This document shows, one piece after another, positions 39,917 through 49,432 of a DNA stretch of 64,000 nucleotides (positions are counted from its first letter, which is position 1; every line of letters begins with the position of its first letter). The stretch covers positions 310,001 to 374,000 of the forward strand of contig NZ_JBLFEP010000003.1 of the NCBI RefSeq assembly GCF_047345415.1. The letters run 5' to 3'. Source of the DNA: Maribacter_C sp947494565. Lineage in GTDB: Bacteria > Bacteroidota > Bacteroidia > Flavobacteriales > Flavobacteriaceae. Below the pieces are notes generated by a model. The model worked only from the letters and a program-made list of their open reading frames with translations. It did not search any database and was not told where the DNA came from. The position numbers were made by a program, and so were the translations under genes.

Positions 39917-41203
39917 ATGAAGTTGCACAATATAGATACCAAATATGTTCTTGTCGCCTTGTTTATGGCGTTGGGTAGTTGTGTCGAACCCTTTGTGGCC
40001 GAGACTTTGACCTTCGAGAATGTCTTGGTAATCGATGCAAGGATTACGGACGAGCTAAAACAACATGAGGTTATTCTGAGACGAACCTACCCTTTTGAGA
40101 ATAGTGACTTTGAGGTAGAGTCAAATGCGACCATCCAAATTAGGGATGATTCAGGTGCGACCTATAATTTTCAGGAAACGAAAGCAGGCAACTATCAATC
40201 TACTTCAGCTTTTGCGGCCCGGCCCGATATGGGTTACACCCTGTCGGTTACCACGGCCGAAGGTAGATCTTATATATCCGAAACCGTGATGACCCCGGAG
40301 CGCATAGCGATTACCGAGCTAAAGGCCGAAATAGGATTCGACGATGAAGACAATGAGGGATTAAGTGTTCAGATCAAGAACGAGAGTGCCAATGCGGAAC
40401 CCAAATATTTTAGATATGAGTATGAGGAAACCTATAAAATCGTTGCCCCCTTTTATAACCCCTTTGAGTTTGATGTGATTGATTCCTTGTTCTTCCAAGA
40501 AGAGGACAATGATCCTTTGGACATCAGTATCAAACCCCGGGTCGATGCCTCACAATTCTGTTATGCCTCTGCAAAGAGTCTCGACTTGATTCTTCGAGAT
40601 AGTGAGCAAAACGTTGGCAATGCCGCCGGCAAGTTTGAAATACGATTTCTGGAAAATAATGATTTTAAGATAGCACATCGCTATAGTATTCTTATAAAGC
40701 AATACAACTTAAGTGCTGATTCGTATAGCTATTATAGTACGCTAAGGGACTTCACCTCCGATGAAAGTGTGTTTACCGACATACAACCCGGTTTATTGGA
40801 AGGCAATATTAAGGCCCAAGATCCGGAAGAGATCGTTTTGGGTTACTTTGAAATAGCCGCAATAACGAACGAACGCCTCTTTTTTGATTATGTGGATTTT
40901 TATCCAGATCGTCAATTGCCGCCTTACATCATTAACTGTGAATTGACAACAGCACCACAACTAATTGCCTTCGTACCCCATGTCGGCCCAGGTTTTGTAG
41001 TGGATGAGTCTGACGTTGTCTCGCCGCTTCTAGATGGAATACAAGCTGGTCTTATCGCCTATCATGAGGTCAATGAAGACTATGAGCCACCCATGGGCGA
41101 TGGGTTGGTAGAAGGGCTGGGGCCGTTTTTTGTCAAGGCCACGGGTTGTATTGATTGTAGGGAATTTGGATCAAATGTAAAACCTGATTTTTGGATAGAT
41201 TAA
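39917..41203 (+). CDS. DUF4249 lipoprotein, copy 1
   Basis: 428 residues. Lipobox-like ALGSC near residue 24 suggests outer-membrane or periplasmic lipidation. The conserved core starts EPFVAETLTFENVLVIDARI and carries PKYFRYEYEETYKIVAPF and HRYSILIKQYNLS. It ends CIDCREFGSNVKPDFWID, a CxxC plus tail shared by copies 1-5. The family is found next to TonB-dependent receptors; its biochemical role is not known. Seventeen bases after the receptor. It is the most divergent of copies 1-3. Confidence 0.88.
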   Translation: MKLHNIDTKYVLVALFMALGSCVEPFVAETLTFENVLVIDARITDELKQHEVILRRTYPFENSDFEVESNATIQIRDDSGATYNFQETKAGNYQSTSAFAARPDMGYTLSVTTAEGRSYISETVMTPERIAITELKAEIGFDDEDNEGLSVQIKNESANAEPKYFRYEYEETYKIVAPFYNPFEFDVIDSLFFQEEDNDPLDISIKPRVDASQFCYASAKSLDLILRDSEQNVGNAAGKFEIRFLENNDFKIAHRYSILIKQYNLSADSYSYYSTLRDFTSDESVFTDIQPGLLEGNIKAQDPEEIVLGYFEIAAITNERLFFDYVDFYPDRQLPPYIINCELTTAPQLIAFVPHVGPGFVVDESDVVSPLLDGIQAGLIAYHEVNEDYEPPMGDGLVEGLGPFFVKATGCIDCREFGSNVKPDFWID

Positions 41204-41207
41204 AAGG

Positions 41208-42458
41208 ATGATGAGGAAGGTGTTCTATGTCATATTCGTTTTTCCGGTATATCAAGGATGTATTGAACCTTTTGTGGCCGAAACTTTTGATTTCGAAGGT
41301 GCATTGGTCGTTGATGCGCGACTCACGAATGAGGAGAAACAACATCGCGTATTATTGTCAAGGGCCCGTCCTTTTGAGGAAGAGGGTACGGTGCCGGAAC
41401 GGGACGCGGTGGTGCGTATTGTTGAGGGTTCAGGTACAAACTATGCCTTCGAGGAAGTAGCGCCCGGGCAGTATCTATCATCCGCCATTTTTGGCGCAAA
41501 GGAAAATGAATCTTATCAATTACGGATCACCACCTCAAATGGTGCTTCATATACTTCTAATACCGAGACCATGCCCGAAAATGTGCCAATTGCGGATCTT
41601 GAAATACAAAGGGAAGTCAATGACCTGGGTGAGGATGGCATCGCCGTATTTGTTGATAATAGTAGTTTTGGAGTGCAACCGAGGTATTTCCGGTATGATT
41701 ATGAAGAGAATTTTAAGATCATTGCCCCGAATTGGGATCCGTTCACCTTTAAGGTGATCGATTCTATCGCGTGCAGCGATGGAGACGCCTTTCAAGTGGA
41801 TATCGAACCCAAAGGTTCTACCGATGGCCGTATTTGCTATGGACGAAATGCCTCCACCGAGATTTTATTGGCCTCTACCTCAAATTTGGAGAACAATAGC
41901 ATCACGGATTTTCGAGTTCGATTTGTAAATCGGGATAACTACGCGCTCACACATCGCTACAGCATTTTGGTGCATCAATTCTCGCAGTCGGTCGATGCAC
42001 ATTCCTATTATCAAAGTTTAGAGGCTTTTAGTGTATCCGAGAGTATTTTCTCTGAAATACAACCTGGTTTTTTGGCCGGGAATATCGTTTCCGACCGCGA
42101 TTCGAATGAAAATGTGATTGGCTATTTCGAGACAGCGGCAGTGAGTTCAAAACGGATCTTTTTTAATTACGAAGATCTTTTTCCCGATGAAGAACTTCCG
42201 GAGTACCCTATAAATTGTCGTACCATAGGTAACCCCCAATTGATTCCGGAAGGGTACCATTGTACGCAACCCCCCGATAGTGTCTGCGATGGAAACTGCG
42301 ATTCCCCTTTGATCGGACAGATACAGACGGGTACTATTGTATATGCCGGCGTTGCAGAACCGGCAGATTTCGCGGCTCCCTATTATACCTTACCTAGGAC
42401 GTGTGGAGATTGCACGGTTTTGGGTAGCAAAGTGAAACCCGACTTTTGGATAGATTAA
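41208..42458 (+). CDS. DUF4249 lipoprotein, copy 2
   Basis: 416 residues, four bases after copy 1. Lipobox-like YQGC near residue 17, then EPFVAETFDFEGALVVDARL. Very similar to copy 3 through most of its length (for example HRYSILV.QYSQSVDAHSYYQ and IFFNYEDLFPDEELPEYPIN), so the two come from a recent tandem duplication. C-terminal CGDCTVLGSKVKPDFWID. An added Cys-rich loop (VCDGNCDSPLIGQIQ) is shared only with copy 3. Confidence 0.87.
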   Translation: MMRKVFYVIFVFPVYQGCIEPFVAETFDFEGALVVDARLTNEEKQHRVLLSRARPFEEEGTVPERDAVVRIVEGSGTNYAFEEVAPGQYLSSAIFGAKENESYQLRITTSNGASYTSNTETMPENVPIADLEIQREVNDLGEDGIAVFVDNSSFGVQPRYFRYDYEENFKIIAPNWDPFTFKVIDSIACSDGDAFQVDIEPKGSTDGRICYGRNASTEILLASTSNLENNSITDFRVRFVNRDNYALTHRYSILVHQFSQSVDAHSYYQSLEAFSVSESIFSEIQPGFLAGNIVSDRDSNENVIGYFETAAVSSKRIFFNYEDLFPDEELPEYPINCRTIGNPQLIPEGYHCTQPPDSVCDGNCDSPLIGQIQTGTIVYAGVAEPADFAAPYYTLPRTCGDCTVLGSKVKPDFWID

Positions 42459-42464
42459 AAAAAT

Positions 42465-43712
42465 ATGAAAGAATCAATCCTCGTTATCCTAGTTTTTTTA
42501 CTCTTCCAAGGGTGTATTGAACCCTTTGAGGCAGAAACCCTAGATTTTGAAGGGGCCTTGGTCGTAGATGCGCGAATAACGAACGAAGAAAAACAGCATC
42601 AGGTAGTACTGACCAGGGCAAGACCTTTTGAACAAGACGATAGTAGTCCTGAGCGCAATGCTACGGTGACCATAGAAGAGGGGTCAGGTATCAGCTATAC
42701 CTTTGAAGAGACCTCACCCGGACAGTATACGTCGACTGTGGCCTTTGGTGCGAAGTCAAATGAAAGCTACCAACTAAAAATCACCACATCTGATGGTGCG
42801 GCCTATAGTTCGACAGCCGAAACGATGCCGGACAATGTACCCATAGCGGACATAGAAATCAAACGGGCTACCAACGACTTTGGTGAAGATGGGGTTTCCA
42901 TTATTTTGGATAATGAAAGTTTGGGTGACCAGCCGCGGTACTTTCGCTATGATTATGAGGAGAATTATAAAATCGTGGCCCCAAATTGGGACCCTGTAGC
43001 ATTTAATATTATTGATTCGTTGGCCTGTGTTGACGGTGATGCATTTGAGGTAGGTATTAAGCAACGGGACCCCCAAAAAGAGCGTATTTGCTATGGTCAA
43101 GACAAGTCCAAAGACATTATTTTGGTCTCAACCGCTAATCTTGAAAACAATACGGTTTCTGATTTTGAGGTCCGGTTCGTGAATCGCGAGAACTATATAC
43201 TGACACACCGCTATAGTATTCTGGTCAATCAATATTCACAATCGGTAGATGCACATTCATATTATCAGAGTTTGGAGGCCTTTAGTGTATCTGAAAGTGT
43301 TTTCAATGAAATACAACCGGGTTTTTTATCGGGTAATATCACCTCCATGACCGACGACGATCAAAATGTAATCGGATATTTTGAGACTGCCGCGGTGAGC
43401 TCAAAACGGGTCTTTTTTAATTATGAAGACCTCTTCCCTGATGAGGAACTACCGGAGTATCCCGTCAATTGCCGAACTCTGGGCAACCCCAGATTGATTC
43501 CTCGGGGCTATCATTGTACGGAAGGATCAAGAGGCGTGTGTGACGGAAATTGTGATTCCCCCTTGATTGGACAGATCCAAGCGGGAACCATTGTTTATGC
43601 GGGAGTGGTAGACCCTCCTGATTTTGTGGCACCCTATCTGACCCGTTCCAGAGCATGTGGGGATTGCACCGTGTTGGGCAGTGATGTCAAACCTGATTTT
43701 TGGATAGATTAA
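42465..43712 (+). CDS. DUF4249 lipoprotein, copy 3
   Basis: 415 residues, six bases after copy 2 and its closest relative. Lipobox-like FQGC near residue 17. Shares the VCDGNCDSPL loop and the CGDCTVLGSDVKPDFWID tail. Differences from copy 2 cluster in residues about 40-75 and 190-215. If each copy binds a different ligand or face of the receptor, these are the places to look. Confidence 0.87.
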   Translation: MKESILVILVFLLFQGCIEPFEAETLDFEGALVVDARITNEEKQHQVVLTRARPFEQDDSSPERNATVTIEEGSGISYTFEETSPGQYTSTVAFGAKSNESYQLKITTSDGAAYSSTAETMPDNVPIADIEIKRATNDFGEDGVSIILDNESLGDQPRYFRYDYEENYKIVAPNWDPVAFNIIDSLACVDGDAFEVGIKQRDPQKERICYGQDKSKDIILVSTANLENNTVSDFEVRFVNRENYILTHRYSILVNQYSQSVDAHSYYQSLEAFSVSESVFNEIQPGFLSGNITSMTDDDQNVIGYFETAAVSSKRVFFNYEDLFPDEELPEYPVNCRTLGNPRLIPRGYHCTEGSRGVCDGNCDSPLIGQIQAGTIVYAGVVDPPDFVAPYLTRSRACGDCTVLGSDVKPDFWID

Positions 43713-43713
43713 C

Positions 43714-45027
43714 GTGAAAAAAATAGTACTATATATGACGTTTACACTTTTCTTGGCATCCTGTATCGAAACTTTTGAGTTCGAGATAAGGGAAGTGGAC
43801 ACTATTTTGATCGTTGAAGCGACCTTGACCGATGAACTTTCAAACCAAACCGTGTTGTTGGGTAGGGCAGCAGACTTAGAGAACGTGAACATCCCCCCAT
43901 ACCGAAATAATGTGACGACTTCAAGTACTCCCGAGAGTTCGGAAGTGGATACCAGGATTCCGGAGAAAAATGCCACCGTAACCGTATTGGATGATATGGG
44001 CAACACCTATCCTTTTTCCGAATCGGAACAGGGAATCTATGAATCTGAAACACCTTTTGCCACGGAAATAGGAAGAAACTATCAACTTCTGATCACCACT
44101 GCCGACGGTAGGTCATATACTTCGGAGAGTAGGGAGGCTGTGGGAAGTTCCAATTTGGAAAACATTTATGCAGAACGGATTGTAAACGATGCTGGTGAAG
44201 AAGGGATGGCCATTTATGCGGATGGAGTCGATGAAACAAATTCAAGGAACTATTTTCGGTACACCTATGAGGAAACCTATAAGATCATTGCCCCGAACTG
44301 GACCGAACAGGAGTTTGAAATCACTAGGGAAGCACTTGAGTTCGATCAATTCGACAATCCCTTGTATCCCGATGTACGGCTGGTGCCTAGGGCACAAGAA
44401 GAGCAAGTCTGTTATAAAACGGTGAACTCTACGGCCATCAAATTGGCCAGTGCCGATTTATTGGACCAGTCCGTTTCAGAGCGAAAATTGATACGTTTCA
44501 TCAGCCGAAATAATCCGATTTTATCGCATCGCTATAGTGTTTTGGTAAAACAGTTTGTGATTTCCGATGATACGCATAGCTACTACCAAGTGCTTGATAG
44601 CTTCTCAAGTAGCGAAAGTGTTTTCAGTGAAATACAGCCTGGATTCTTAGAGGGGAATATTAGAGGGGATACCGAAGAAGATATAGTCATTGGTTATTTT
44701 GATGTATCTAGCGTTTCACAGAAGCGATTGTACTTCGATTATGTCGATTTCTTTGAAGGAGAGGAGCTACCGCCTTATTTTTTTAATGTCAATTGTAGTC
44801 GGCGTCTGAGCTTTCCAATCCCGAATCCTGAACGGGATGGTCCGCCAAGCCCTGACGGCGCGTGTCCAGAACCATTAATAAGTAGAATTAAAAGAGAAAC
44901 CGTTGAGTTCACTTTTTTAAACGGGGGACCGGGTATATGTGAAGGCCCCTATTTTGTAACCCCAAGAATTTGTGGGGATTGTACGGCCCTTGGAACAAAT
45001 GTCAAACCCGATTTTTGGATAGATTGA
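43714..45027 (+). CDS. DUF4249 lipoprotein, copy 4
   Basis: 437 residues from a GTG start one base after copy 3. Lipobox-like LASC near residue 13. Differs from copies 1-3 by an inserted, Ser/Thr-rich stretch at about residues 55-80 (near LENVNIPPYRNNVTT), shared in part with copy 5. Core HRYSVLVKQFVIS and tail CGDCTALGTNVKPDFWID are conserved. Confidence 0.87.
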   Translation: MKKIVLYMTFTLFLASCIETFEFEIREVDTILIVEATLTDELSNQTVLLGRAADLENVNIPPYRNNVTTSSTPESSEVDTRIPEKNATVTVLDDMGNTYPFSESEQGIYESETPFATEIGRNYQLLITTADGRSYTSESREAVGSSNLENIYAERIVNDAGEEGMAIYADGVDETNSRNYFRYTYEETYKIIAPNWTEQEFEITREALEFDQFDNPLYPDVRLVPRAQEEQVCYKTVNSTAIKLASADLLDQSVSERKLIRFISRNNPILSHRYSVLVKQFVISDDTHSYYQVLDSFSSSESVFSEIQPGFLEGNIRGDTEEDIVIGYFDVSSVSQKRLYFDYVDFFEGEELPPYFFNVNCSRRLSFPIPNPERDGPPSPDGACPEPLISRIKRETVEFTFLNGGPGICEGPYFVTPRICGDCTALGTNVKPDFWID

Positions 45028-45029
45028 TT

Positions 45030-46337
45030 TTGAAAAAGCTTATGCTATACATAACGACCTTGTTTTCATTTACAGCTTGTATCGAGCCTTTTGAGTTCGA
45101 GACACGGGATGCCGAAGGTATTCTTGTGGTTCAAACTAGCATGACCGACATTGTGAAGAATCAGTTTGTGGTGCTTTCTCGGGCCGCTGATTTGGCAAAT
45201 GTCAATATTGAATTCGACTCTTTGGACGTAAGGCAGTCCTTTGTGCCAGCAACCAATGAACGCTTGAATCCCGAAAATGGAGCCAAGGTAGAATTGGTGG
45301 ATGATCAGGGCAATGTAATCGAGTTTACGGATAAAGACAACGGCCTGTACGAATCGACCTTTCCATTCGGCCTAGCCGAAAATACCGACTATCAATTACG
45401 GATTCTGACGGCAAACCAAGAGACCTATGAGTCGGGGTTCGAATCACTTTCGGGGAAATCCAAGATCAATGACCTGTATGTCGAACGGGGTTTTAATGAA
45501 AACGGAGAGGAAGGAGTGATTATTTACGCAGATGGGGCCAATTTGACGGATGAGTCCGATTTTTTCAGGTATGATTACGTAGAGACCTATAAGATCATTG
45601 CACCGACCTATAGTGGGCTACAGGTGGAAATCATACGTGAAGAAGGTATTTTTGTCAATGACACTACATTTTTATGGCCCGATGTGAGATTACAACGAAG
45701 GCAAGAAGAAGAACGTGTTTGTTTCAACAGCAATAGTAGTGTAGCGATTGATTTGGCCAACACGAATACCTTGTCAGCGGCAATTTTGGAAGGCCATGTC
45801 GTGCGGTTTATCAATAGAAACAATGCCATTATATCGCATCGCTATAGCATGCTTTTAAATCAGTATGTCATTAATAGCGGGGCATATAATTACTATCAGA
45901 ACCTAAGCAATTTTGCGCAGAGCGAAAGTGTATTCAGTGAAATACAACCTGGTTTTTTGGAAGGCAATATCAGAAGAACCGATGTAGAGGACGGTCTTGT
46001 GCTGGGGTATTTCGAGGTAGCCAGTGTGGATAGGAAGCGCGTTTTCTTCAGTTATGCTGATTTATTCCCCGGTGAGGAGCTGCCCCCCTTTTTCGGAAAC
46101 ACTAATTGCGATCGTCTGCTATCACCAGCTTTGGGAAATCCCGAAAAAGATGGACCACAACCGCTAGGTTGTCCACCGCCTGCACTGATTAGGCGGGTAA
46201 AAGCGGAAGAGCTCAACTATTTCGCTATCAATGAAGACCCTGGCGAATGTGAGGGGCCGTATTATATGACCCCAAGTATCTGCGGAGATTGTACGATTTT
46301 AGGAACGAATGTGAAACCTGATTTTTGGATTGATTAA
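45030..46337 (+). CDS. DUF4249 lipoprotein, copy 5
   Basis: 435 residues from the TTG at 45030 (MKKLMLYITTLFSF...), two bases after copy 4's stop. An in-frame ATG at 44970 lies inside copy 4 and would put 20 non-signal residues before the lipobox, so I reject it. Lipobox-like FTAC near residue 14. Closest to copy 4 (the ADLANVNIE insertion, SESVFSEIQPGFLEGNIR). Tail CGDCTILGTNVKPDFWID. Confidence 0.86.
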   Translation: MKKLMLYITTLFSFTACIEPFEFETRDAEGILVVQTSMTDIVKNQFVVLSRAADLANVNIEFDSLDVRQSFVPATNERLNPENGAKVELVDDQGNVIEFTDKDNGLYESTFPFGLAENTDYQLRILTANQETYESGFESLSGKSKINDLYVERGFNENGEEGVIIYADGANLTDESDFFRYDYVETYKIIAPTYSGLQVEIIREEGIFVNDTTFLWPDVRLQRRQEEERVCFNSNSSVAIDLANTNTLSAAILEGHVVRFINRNNAIISHRYSMLLNQYVINSGAYNYYQNLSNFAQSESVFSEIQPGFLEGNIRRTDVEDGLVLGYFEVASVDRKRVFFSYADLFPGEELPPFFGNTNCDRLLSPALGNPEKDGPQPLGCPPPALIRRVKAEELNYFAINEDPGECEGPYYMTPSICGDCTILGTNVKPDFWID

Positions 46338-46340
46338 GAA

Positions 46341-47588
46341 ATGAAGAAGTATTTGATTTTTATTGTTGGTTTCTGTTTTATTTCAGGTTGTGTGGAGCCT
46401 TTTGAATTCCAAACAGAGACGTTTCAAGACGCCCTGGTCATTGAAGCATCCTTGACCAATGAAATAAAACGACATCAGGTAGTGCTCTCGCGTGCCGTTC
46501 GTTTTGAAGATTCTATTAACGCCCCAGAACGTAACGCACAGGTGCGCCTTTTGGATGAGATGCAAAACACTTATGAATTCAGCGAGAGCGAACCCGGCAC
46601 CTATGTTTCCAATACGGAATTCGCCGCCCAGAAGGGCGTAGGCTATACCTTGGCCATCGAGACCACGGATGGAACGGTGTATCGTTCAAAAACCGAACGT
46701 TTTGAATCGGAATCCGAAATCCAAGAGATCTATGCGGAGCGGGAGACCAATGATCAAGGGGAGGACGGTATTTTTGTGTACGCAGATAGTTTTGACAGCT
46801 CGGGACAGTCGTTGTACCATCGTTATGAATACGAGGAAACCTATAAAATTATTGCACCAAATTGGTCCCCCCTTGCCTTTGAACTGACCAATTACGAACC
46901 TTGTAATCCTGACTTCATGGATCCTAGAATTATTTATGACTTGGAAATCGTAAGAAGAACACAGGAAGAACAGACCTGCTATAATACGGTAGCATCTCAA
47001 GATATCATACAGGCCAGTGCAGCCGGTCTTTCTGAAACAAAGGTCCAACGCTTCCCCGTACGTTTTATACCGGGTAGCGACTTCATATTGACGCATCGGT
47101 ACAGTATTTTGGTGAAGCAATATGTGCAATCTGCCGATGCCTTCTCGTACTATCAAAGCTTGGAAAATTTCTCCTCTTCGACCAGTGTTTTTACCGAAAT
47201 TCAACCAGGCTTGTTAGAAGGAAATATTGCGGCCGAGAATAATGCGGATAAGTTGGTTTTGGGTTATTTTGAAGTCGCTTCGGTATCGGAGAAGCGACTC
47301 TTCTTCGGTTTTCGCGATTTTTATCCTGACGAGCCATTCCCCTTATATGTGATGAACTGTGTGCCTTTTTCAGCGCCTTTGGAACATATATCTTATTGTT
47401 TTCAGGGTATGGTAGGCAACCCATGTCCAGAATCCCTGATTGAAGGGATGGCCAGAGGCGCAATCTCGTATTTTGATGTGAATACCTCTGACATAGAATG
47501 CCAAGGACCGTATACGGTCGTTCAACGAGAGTGTGGTGATTGTACGGCCTTAGGAAGCAATATAGTACCCGATTTTTGGGAAGAATAA
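46341..47588 (+). CDS. DUF4249 lipoprotein, copy 6
   Basis: 415 residues, three bases after copy 5. Lipobox-like ISGC near residue 15. The core is conserved (YEYEETYKIIAPNWSP, HRYSILVKQYVQS), but the tail is altered: CGDCTALGSNIVPDFWEE, replacing the KPDFWID of the other five. It shares the shorter N-terminal form of copies 1-3. One base before the next gene, so the run continues without a break. Confidence 0.87.
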   Translation: MKKYLIFIVGFCFISGCVEPFEFQTETFQDALVIEASLTNEIKRHQVVLSRAVRFEDSINAPERNAQVRLLDEMQNTYEFSESEPGTYVSNTEFAAQKGVGYTLAIETTDGTVYRSKTERFESESEIQEIYAERETNDQGEDGIFVYADSFDSSGQSLYHRYEYEETYKIIAPNWSPLAFELTNYEPCNPDFMDPRIIYDLEIVRRTQEEQTCYNTVASQDIIQASAAGLSETKVQRFPVRFIPGSDFILTHRYSILVKQYVQSADAFSYYQSLENFSSSTSVFTEIQPGLLEGNIAAENNADKLVLGYFEVASVSEKRLFFGFRDFYPDEPFPLYVMNCVPFSAPLEHISYCFQGMVGNPCPESLIEGMARGAISYFDVNTSDIECQGPYTVVQRECGDCTALGSNIVPDFWEE

Positions 47589-47607
47589 AATGATTAAATT
47601 AGTAGAA

Positions 47608-49362
47608 ATGAAAAAGTACAAAGTAGTATTCGTAGTGTTGATGTTGATGTTGGGAACACCTCTCATGGCCCAAGAAACCGGCAATAGTGTTTTAGAACAA
47701 TTCAAGGACACTCCCAGCGAAAAAGTGTATGTAAGCCTGAATACATCTTTGCTTTTTACGGGGGAATATTTATTCTACAAGGTGTATTGTCTCAATGATA
47801 AGACCAAACAACCCAGTGATATCAGTACCATCGCCTATGTGGAATTGATTTCTGAAAATACAGAAGTGGTTTTCAAACATAAAATTCGACTGGAAAAGAG
47901 TCGGGGACAAGGCGATTTTTTTGTGCCTACCACTGTACCGTCAGGGAATTACAAATTGATTGCCTATACGAGGTGGATGAAGAATGGTGCCATGAACCGA
48001 TTTTTTCAGGAAGACATCAGCATCATCAATCCCTATCAAACCAATCAGGATGCCGTACTTCCCGATTTATCCGAAAATGTGACCTCCATCACGGAAAACA
48101 TGGCTACGAATGGGGAAGAGGACAAACGCTTCATTTTGGAAACGGATAAGGAATCGTATCCAAAAAAATCAAAGGTAGCCCTGTCCATTCAAAACTTTAG
48201 GGGAGCCTCGGGCTATGGGAATTACAATATTTCCGTACGAAAGAAGGAAGACCTAAATCACAGGCCAAAGCGTAGCCCACAGTCATATATCGAATGGCAT
48301 GCCGAGCAGATGGCGAATGCTCCGATTTTCTATGAGACCATTGCCTTTGCCCCTGAAGGAAACGGGGAACTGTTAAAAGGGCGAATTCGGGCAAACTCCA
48401 GTGACTTAGCCTTGGCGAGTCAGCCGATAGCCATCTCCATACCAGGGGAAGATTTCCAGATCAAAGTTGTGGGGACGGATAGTACCGGATTATTCTATAT
48501 CAATCTTTCCAAGGATTATGCGGAGCCTCAAGCCATCTTACAAGTGTTGGATGCTCCTAAAGGCAGTTACACTATCGAAATCTTGAAAGACCCGCCTCTA
48601 GACTATTCAGGGTTGCAATTTGGACGTTTCCTGATGGATACGAACATGCAAGACGCGATTGTGAGACGCAGTCTACACAACCAAATCGAAAACGGCTATT
48701 TCGCGGTAAAACCGGACACCTTGAAGTTAGATGCGTTAAACGATCCCTACGGAGGGGCCTATGTAGAAACCCTTGATTTGGACGAATACACTCGCTTTAA
48801 GACACTCGATGAGACCGTTGTGGAATTGGTGGAAAATGTGTGGACCAAACGAAACAAGGACAAGACGGTATCTTTTAAGGTGCGATCATTCGACGAGACT
48901 TACGAAGAGTCCGAATACGATGCCATGGTATTTGTAGATGGTGTTCTCATGCCGGATCAAACCGAATTATTGGAATTTGATTCTAGACTGATCAAAACGG
49001 TCAATACGGTACGGGAGAAATTCGCTATGGGCGGTACGACCTATTTTGGGTTGATCAATTTGGTGACCAAAGACGGCAATTACTACGACCTGATCAATGC
49101 GACGGGTATGACGAAAATAGAATTGGATCGTCCGCGCTTACCAAAGCGGTATTTCGCCCAGTCCTACACGGAAGACACCAATACGAGAATACCCGATTTT
49201 CGCGATCAGTTACTCTGGCAGCCCAATGTGTCGTTAGAAGGAAGCCAGATGGGTCTGGACTTCTTTACCTCTGAAGTTCCTGGGGAATACGAACTGAGGC
49301 TAGAGGGATTCTCCATATACGGCCGCCCCGTTGCCATTACCAAGACCATTACGGTGGAATAA
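47608..49362 (+). CDS. Secreted beta-rich (macroglobulin MG2-like) protein
   Basis: 584 residues from the ATG at 47608, which starts a clean signal peptide (KKYKVVFVVLMLMLGTPLMAQ); an ATG at 47590 adds six residues. The segment KVYVSLNTSLLFTGEYLFYK followed by GNYKLIAYTRWMKN resembles the MG2 domains of bacterial macroglobulins and of long plug-bearing proteins found beside flavobacterial receptors. No thioester motif and no beta-barrel are seen, so it is not a full alpha-2-macroglobulin. As the last gene behind the receptor and six lipoproteins it is probably part of the same surface system. Specific function unknown. Confidence 0.75.
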   Translation: MKKYKVVFVVLMLMLGTPLMAQETGNSVLEQFKDTPSEKVYVSLNTSLLFTGEYLFYKVYCLNDKTKQPSDISTIAYVELISENTEVVFKHKIRLEKSRGQGDFFVPTTVPSGNYKLIAYTRWMKNGAMNRFFQEDISIINPYQTNQDAVLPDLSENVTSITENMATNGEEDKRFILETDKESYPKKSKVALSIQNFRGASGYGNYNISVRKKEDLNHRPKRSPQSYIEWHAEQMANAPIFYETIAFAPEGNGELLKGRIRANSSDLALASQPIAISIPGEDFQIKVVGTDSTGLFYINLSKDYAEPQAILQVLDAPKGSYTIEILKDPPLDYSGLQFGRFLMDTNMQDAIVRRSLHNQIENGYFAVKPDTLKLDALNDPYGGAYVETLDLDEYTRFKTLDETVVELVENVWTKRNKDKTVSFKVRSFDETYEESEYDAMVFVDGVLMPDQTELLEFDSRLIKTVNTVREKFAMGGTTYFGLINLVTKDGNYYDLINATGMTKIELDRPRLPKRYFAQSYTEDTNTRIPDFRDQLLWQPNVSLEGSQMGLDFFTSEVPGEYELRLEGFSIYGRPVAITKTITVE

Positions 49363-49383
49363 TAAAGAGTAAGCGTATTCGAT

Positions 49384-49415
49384 TTGGTTAAAATAGTAAG
49401 ATTTACTTACATTTA
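49384..49415 (+). promoter_or_regulatory. Putative comM promoter
   Basis: TTG (49384-49386), 21 bases, then TACATTTA (49408-49415), one base off the TAnnTTTG consensus, 17 bases before the comM ATG. Confidence 0.4.
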
Positions 49416-49432
49416 GACCAGAATAATACGAC

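Noticed and set aside
44970..45029. Upstream ATG extension of DUF4249 copy 5
   Set aside because: Lies within copy 4 and gives no signal peptide; the TTG at 45030 does.
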